From contig CANFWR010000011.1 of NCBI GenBank assembly GCA_947450865.1, positions 1 through 35,661 of the forward strand: DNA of 35,661 nt, in the 5' to 3' direction. The translations under genes were made by a program, and so were the position numbers. The stretch comes from Cytophagaceae bacterium (lineage in GTDB: Bacteria > Bacteroidota > Bacteroidia > Cytophagales > Spirosomataceae). Position 1 is the first letter of the stretch. The number at the start of each line of letters is the position of its first letter. Of this stretch, positions 32,969 to 35,661 are shown one piece after another. The notes below the pieces were generated by a model. It saw nothing but the letters and a program-made list of their open reading frames with translations, had not been told where the DNA came from and made no database searches.

Positions 32969-33247
32969 ATGAGATACGAGAATAATTACCCATTTGGGGG
33001 ATTACAAACTGATTTACTTAAAGAAGTGATTCGTGAAGTTGTAAGAGATGAGTTTAAGTTAATTGAACATAAACTTACTCCACCCTCAAAACAACTGACA
33101 CGACTTAAAGCAGCCAAAATTGCCCAAGTCTCCCCAAAAACCATTTCAAGATGGGTTGACAAAGGGTATGTTACAAACCTTGGGAAAGGCAGAAAAATCC
33201 TTGTTGAAGAGAGTGATTTGTTAAATTTTAATAACCATAAAAACTAA
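32969..33247 (+). CDS. Excisionase-like HTH (MerR/HTH_17) protein
   Basis: A 92-aa protein with a C-terminal winged helix-turn-helix of the excisionase type: LTRLKAAKIAQVSPKTISRW, then VDKGYVTNLGKGRKILVEESDLLNF (about 44-87). The N-terminus is a charged helix (LLKEVIREVVRDEFKLIEHKL). Proteins of this size and fold next to a Bacteroidota tyrosine integrase bend att DNA and drive excision. The integrase start is 4 bases after its stop. Confidence 0.85.
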   Translation: MRYENNYPFGGLQTDLLKEVIREVVRDEFKLIEHKLTPPSKQLTRLKAAKIAQVSPKTISRWVDKGYVTNLGKGRKILVEESDLLNFNNHKN

Positions 33248-33251
33248 AAAA

Positions 33252-34562
33252 ATGGCAGTATCCTTTTACATCATTAAAAACAAAAGTAATAGTAGTTCAA
33301 TTTATTGTTCCATTAACTATCAAGGAATCAATAGACTTGTTTATCAATTACCTAACTCAAAAATTAACATTAATAGTTGGGGGAAAGGTGGACTCAAAAA
33401 AGGTAAAGGACTTTTAAATGATTCAGTCTTAAAGAAACTTAAAGAGAGAATGGAAACATTTAGTAAGGATTGTGATACATTTTATCTTGAGTTTAATAAT
33501 ATTAATCGGCAAAATCCTACCAAAGAGGATTTCTTATCATTTTTCAAGTCAATGAAAGAACCTCAAGACTACTTTACAAATCAAGTGGTTTTTGACTTAT
33601 TACCATACTTTAAACAACTCATTGAGGAAAGAAAGACAGGGCTAATTTTAAAAAGAGGTGGCACAAGATATAGTCAAGGTACTATTGCTGGTTATGAAAC
33701 AACCTTGGAATTACTTAAAGAGTACATTCAATTCAAAAAAATAAAATTCACTAATCTGTCTACCATTACAAAGGAGTTTATTTTAGGATTCGAACACTAT
33801 CTGACCATTTCAAAAAATTATAAGTTGAATTACGTGTCAAATAGAAAGAAAGTCTTAAAGTCATTTCTTGAGATTTTCTATCAAGAAGGTCTGATTTCAT
33901 TTAATCCATTTAAAAGATTCAAAATTCCCGTTCAATGGGAAAGAGGTGTCGGAATTGCTTTGGATGAGGATGAAATGGATGAAATGTCAAATTTAGAACT
34001 TTTAGAATTTCCACATTTAGATAAAGTTAGAGACCAATTTATGGTTTTAGCTTGGACAGGTTTGAGAGTAAGTGATTATAATAATTACAAAGAGATTAGA
34101 AAGAATGGGAATATTATTTCACTTTTCAACCAAAAGACAAAAAAACAGGTTGACCTTCCTTTATTTCCAAAACTTGAACAAGTACTCAATAAGTACAATT
34201 GGATACTACCTAAGTTGATTAGTGAACAAAAAATGAGAATTCATTTGAAAACTATTGGAAAAATGGTTTCAGGACTAAATAGAGACATACAAATCCAATA
34301 CACAAGAAGTGGTATCACAACGACAGAATTCGTCAAACGTTACAAACATATGAGCCTACACGTAGGTAGAAGAACAATGTGTTCATATCTGGCTAAAATT
34401 GGTGTTCCGTTGTCTGAAATTCTTATTGTCTCAGGACATTCAAGTATCCGAGACCTTGAAATTTATATTCGTCCAAATCATTCTGATGTATTAAATAGTA
34501 TGATTGAAAAGGTCTTAAAACGTGAAGTTTCAAGAGAAGAAGAATTAGTCAAAATTCATTAA
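33252..34562 (+). CDS. Tyrosine recombinase / integrase of the element
   Basis: A 436-aa site-specific tyrosine recombinase of the Bacteroidota integrase type. An N-terminal arm-binding part is followed by a SAM-like core-binding domain (about 110-215: LLPYFKQLIEERK, FEHYLTISKNYKLNYVSNRKK). The catalytic domain has Arg272 in TGLRVSDY, a Lys near 295-298 in NQKTKK, His370 and Arg373 in LHVGRRT, His396 in SGHSS and nucleophile Tyr405 in LEIYIRP. All five are present, so it should be active. It lies directly inside the tRNA-Lys att site, the usual place for the integrase of a tRNA-targeting element, and is coupled to Xis. Confidence 0.95.
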   Translation: MAVSFYIIKNKSNSSSIYCSINYQGINRLVYQLPNSKININSWGKGGLKKGKGLLNDSVLKKLKERMETFSKDCDTFYLEFNNINRQNPTKEDFLSFFKSMKEPQDYFTNQVVFDLLPYFKQLIEERKTGLILKRGGTRYSQGTIAGYETTLELLKEYIQFKKIKFTNLSTITKEFILGFEHYLTISKNYKLNYVSNRKKVLKSFLEIFYQEGLISFNPFKRFKIPVQWERGVGIALDEDEMDEMSNLELLEFPHLDKVRDQFMVLAWTGLRVSDYNNYKEIRKNGNIISLFNQKTKKQVDLPLFPKLEQVLNKYNWILPKLISEQKMRIHLKTIGKMVSGLNRDIQIQYTRSGITTTEFVKRYKHMSLHVGRRTMCSYLAKIGVPLSEILIVSGHSSIRDLEIYIRPNHSDVLNSMIEKVLKREVSREEELVKIH

Positions 34563-34615
34563 ATCAAAAATGATTTTTGCTAAAGGAATTGCTAATAGGG
34601 AATCACTAAAACAAC

Positions 34616-34640
34616 AAAACCCACGATAAACGTGGGTTTT
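34616..34640. terminator. Bidirectional terminator between integrase and tRNA-Lys
   Basis: A perfect 10-bp stem (AAAACCCACG with CGTGGGTTTT) around a 5-nt loop, ending in T on both strands. It can stop the integrase operon on one strand and the tRNA-Lys transcript on the other. It is element DNA, so integration replaces the native tRNA terminator. Confidence 0.85.
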
Positions 34641-34650
34641 ATATTGTTTT

Positions 34651-34669
34651 AAGTGATCCCGCTGGGATT
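34651..34669. repeat. Right att site: 19-bp repeat at the tRNA-Lys 3' end
   Basis: Identical to 23687-23705. This copy lies in the intact tRNA gene, covering acceptor-stem and T-arm bases, so the tRNA stays functional after integration. Confidence 0.88.
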
Positions 34670-34726
34670 CGAACCCAGGACCCATACATTAAAAGTGTAT
34701 TGCTCTACCAACTGAGCTACGGAATC
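34654..34726 (-). tRNA. tRNA-Lys (anticodon TTT)
   Basis: A complete 73-nt cloverleaf on the minus strand: acceptor GATTCCG with CGGGATC, D arm GCTC with GAGC, anticodon stem ATACA with TGTAT around loop CTTTTAA (anticodon TTT), and T arm CTGGG with CCCAG around TTCGAAT. The discriminator base is A. No CCA is encoded. Its 3' end is the integration site of the element. Confidence 0.96.
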
Positions 34727-34863
34727 ATTCAATCCGAAGATTGTATATGTAAAATGGTTCACTCTGGAACCGAAAGGAAGTTCAACCACTGGTTGACCTT
34801 CGTTTGCAAAAGAGTAACTTTTTCCCCTTATTGCGGTGCAAAACTAGCACCCTTTTTTAAATA
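34727..34863. other. Non-coding gap with a 25-bp near-perfect palindrome and a terminator-like hairpin
   Basis: Between tRNA-Lys and the next gene. Arms 34777-34788 (GAAGTTCAACCA) and 34790-34801 (TGGTTGACCTTC) are complementary in 11 of 12 bases about one central base. A second hairpin, GGTGC-AAAACTA-GCACC at 34835-34851, is followed by C and six T and ends only a few bases before the ATG at 34864, like an attenuator or a terminator for upstream reading. The tRNA promoter must lie here on the minus strand, but I cannot assign its boxes. Confidence 0.55.
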
Positions 34864-35601
34864 ATGCAAGTCATTCGTCTAAATAAAATCACATTTCTCG
34901 TTATTTTTCTTTTGGCTTTTGGACAAAGGGCTTATAGCCAAATAGATAGAAATCAACTCGCATTAGCAGATTCTTTGTTTAAAGCGAATAGACTTTTATC
35001 TGCAGAGAAAATTTACGTGTCTCATTTAAAGACCAAACCCAGCGAATCAGAAAATATTAAGTTAAAACTGGCCTATATAGCGAAAGCAAAAAATGACTGG
35101 TTGAAGGAATTATACTATTTATCGAGTATTCAGGCAACCAATGCGCGGCCGGAAATATCGAAGCGTTTGGAGGAAATAGGAGAGAAGCAGGGGCTGAATG
35201 GCTTTAAAATGAGCCTTTGGGATCAGATTTATTGGCTTTATTTCCGATTCTTCCCCTTCATTTTAGGGTTCTTGCTCTTGATCGCCTTGTATGGTGCGGG
35301 AATTTTGACCTATTCTGTCTTCCAAAAGAAAGCCATTCGCAGTAGTCAATTCACCTATTTAATAGTCTATATCGCCTTTATTTGGCTTTTTGCAAACTTC
35401 CCTGGCTTTTTAAATTATGGGATTATTACCAAAGACAAGTCCTACATGCGCGACTTTCCGTCATCCGCCGCTCCAGTAGAGCGCCTTTTAAAGAAAGGAA
35501 ATCGGATTAATTATTGGTTTACCCGCGATATTTGGGTGTATAGCCTGATTGAGAGTCAGCAAGGCTATGTAAAAGAGGATGATTTTTTGCCTATTAACTA
35601 G
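34864..35601 (+). CDS. TPR / two-TM / SH3-like membrane protein, BatE-like
   Basis: A 245-aa inner-membrane protein. A signal or anchor segment (FLVIFLLAFGQRAYSQ, 11-26) is followed by a TPR-like helical pair (LALADSLFKANRLLSAEKIYVSHLKTKPSESENIKLKLAYI). Two transmembrane helices lie at about 130-153 and 162-182, and a C-terminal SH3-like domain at about 185-245 (MRDFPSSAAPVERLLKKGNRI, then VYSLIESQQGYVKEDDF). The order TPR, TM, SH3 is that of BatE-type proteins in Bacteroidota, which usually sit in bat operons; no bat neighbour is in view, so the symbol is not assigned. Nothing recognisable follows in the last 60 bases. Confidence 0.7.
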   Translation: MQVIRLNKITFLVIFLLAFGQRAYSQIDRNQLALADSLFKANRLLSAEKIYVSHLKTKPSESENIKLKLAYIAKAKNDWLKELYYLSSIQATNARPEISKRLEEIGEKQGLNGFKMSLWDQIYWLYFRFFPFILGFLLLIALYGAGILTYSVFQKKAIRSSQFTYLIVYIAFIWLFANFPGFLNYGIITKDKSYMRDFPSSAAPVERLLKKGNRINYWFTRDIWVYSLIESQQGYVKEDDFLPIN

Positions 35602-35661
35602 GAGCTAGAGGTGCAAGATTTGGAAACTTAAGTCCAAAATGATTTCGCGGTCTGTCTCCGC

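Larger units (their letters stand above)
23687..34669. mobile_element. Integrative element in tRNA-Lys(TTT), about 11 kb
   Basis: Bounded by the 19-bp repeats. The tyrosine integrase gene ends 88 bp from the tRNA copy and has an excisionase-like gene just upstream. Base composition is clearly more AT-rich than the flanks. Two divergent gene blocks start from 29126-29465. The minus block holds a HUH-like Rep, C5 methyltransferase, Sau3AI-like nuclease, two small genes and a serine recombinase. The plus block holds an unknown gene, a ParB/methyltransferase-fold fusion, an unknown gene, an ART-like gene, Xis and Int. No conjugation genes and no classical MobA relaxase are present. Rep, resolvase and ParB-like functions suggest a rolling-circle plasmid able to integrate. 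Confidence 0.88.

Overview
The window looks like chromosome of a Bacteroidota bacterium, probably a Cytophagia-type (Spirosomataceae-like) environmental organism. The evidence is a TonB receptor paired with a DUF4249 lipoprotein, matches to the Bacteroidota promoter box TAnnTTTG, many secreted hydrolases with short signal peptides, and the family mix. This placement is inference; no marker gene fixes a genus.

Layout. (1) 1-1578 is the 3' part of a SulP anion transporter, followed by a terminator. (2) 1681-8871 is a tightly coupled four-gene operon of exported enzymes: GH30 glycosidase, Tat-exported Gfo/Idh/MocA oxidoreductase, PIG-L deacetylase and Ntn-type acylase. Together they suggest removal of sugar, oxidation and removal of N-acyl groups from a glycoconjugate. 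(3) 8873-12664 (minus) is an acyl-CoA cluster: SDR, acyl-CoA dehydrogenase, APH-type kinase and 3-hydroxyacyl-CoA dehydrogenase. It resembles a split ACAD10/11 or Lva-like route for 4-hydroxyacyl-CoA. A divergent MDR enoyl-reductase-like gene follows. (4) 13684-22357 holds a small lipoprotein, ThuA and M28 peptidase genes, a DUF4197 gene, the TonB/DUF4249 pair under a perfect 30-bp palindrome, a decayed lipoprotein gene and a YVTN-type beta-propeller. (5) 22528-23705 is a short stretch bounded by tRNA-3'-end look-alikes, with one secreted tail-fibre-like gene.

(6) 23687-34669 is an integrated mobile element of about 11 kb. A 19-bp direct repeat bounds it; the right copy is the 3' end of an intact tRNA-Lys(TTT) gene. 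The element is visibly more AT-rich than its flanks. It carries a tyrosine integrase and an excisionase-like HTH protein next to the tRNA, and a serine recombinase at the other end. A HUH-endonuclease-like replication protein and a palindrome-rich candidate origin sit at the divergent centre. Cargo includes a Sau3AI/MutH-family restriction enzyme with its C5 methyltransferase, and an operon of a ParB-domain/methyltransferase-fold fusion lacking its catalytic PP motif, a 111-aa unknown and an ADP-ribosyltransferase-like protein. The gene set reads like a small rolling-circle plasmid that can integrate. By eye, GATC occurs only once between the two repeats, while the first 3 kb of flanking chromosome has at least fifteen. 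This points to GATC as the restriction target or as a site under strong counter-selection.

(7) 34864-35601 returns to ordinary chromosome with a TPR/two-TM/SH3-like protein; nothing is recognisable after it.

The most novel part is the 30152-32956 operon: a ParB plus inactive-looking methyltransferase, a small unknown, and an R-S-ExE ART-like protein. Its upstream half-sites are shared with the central promoter of the element.
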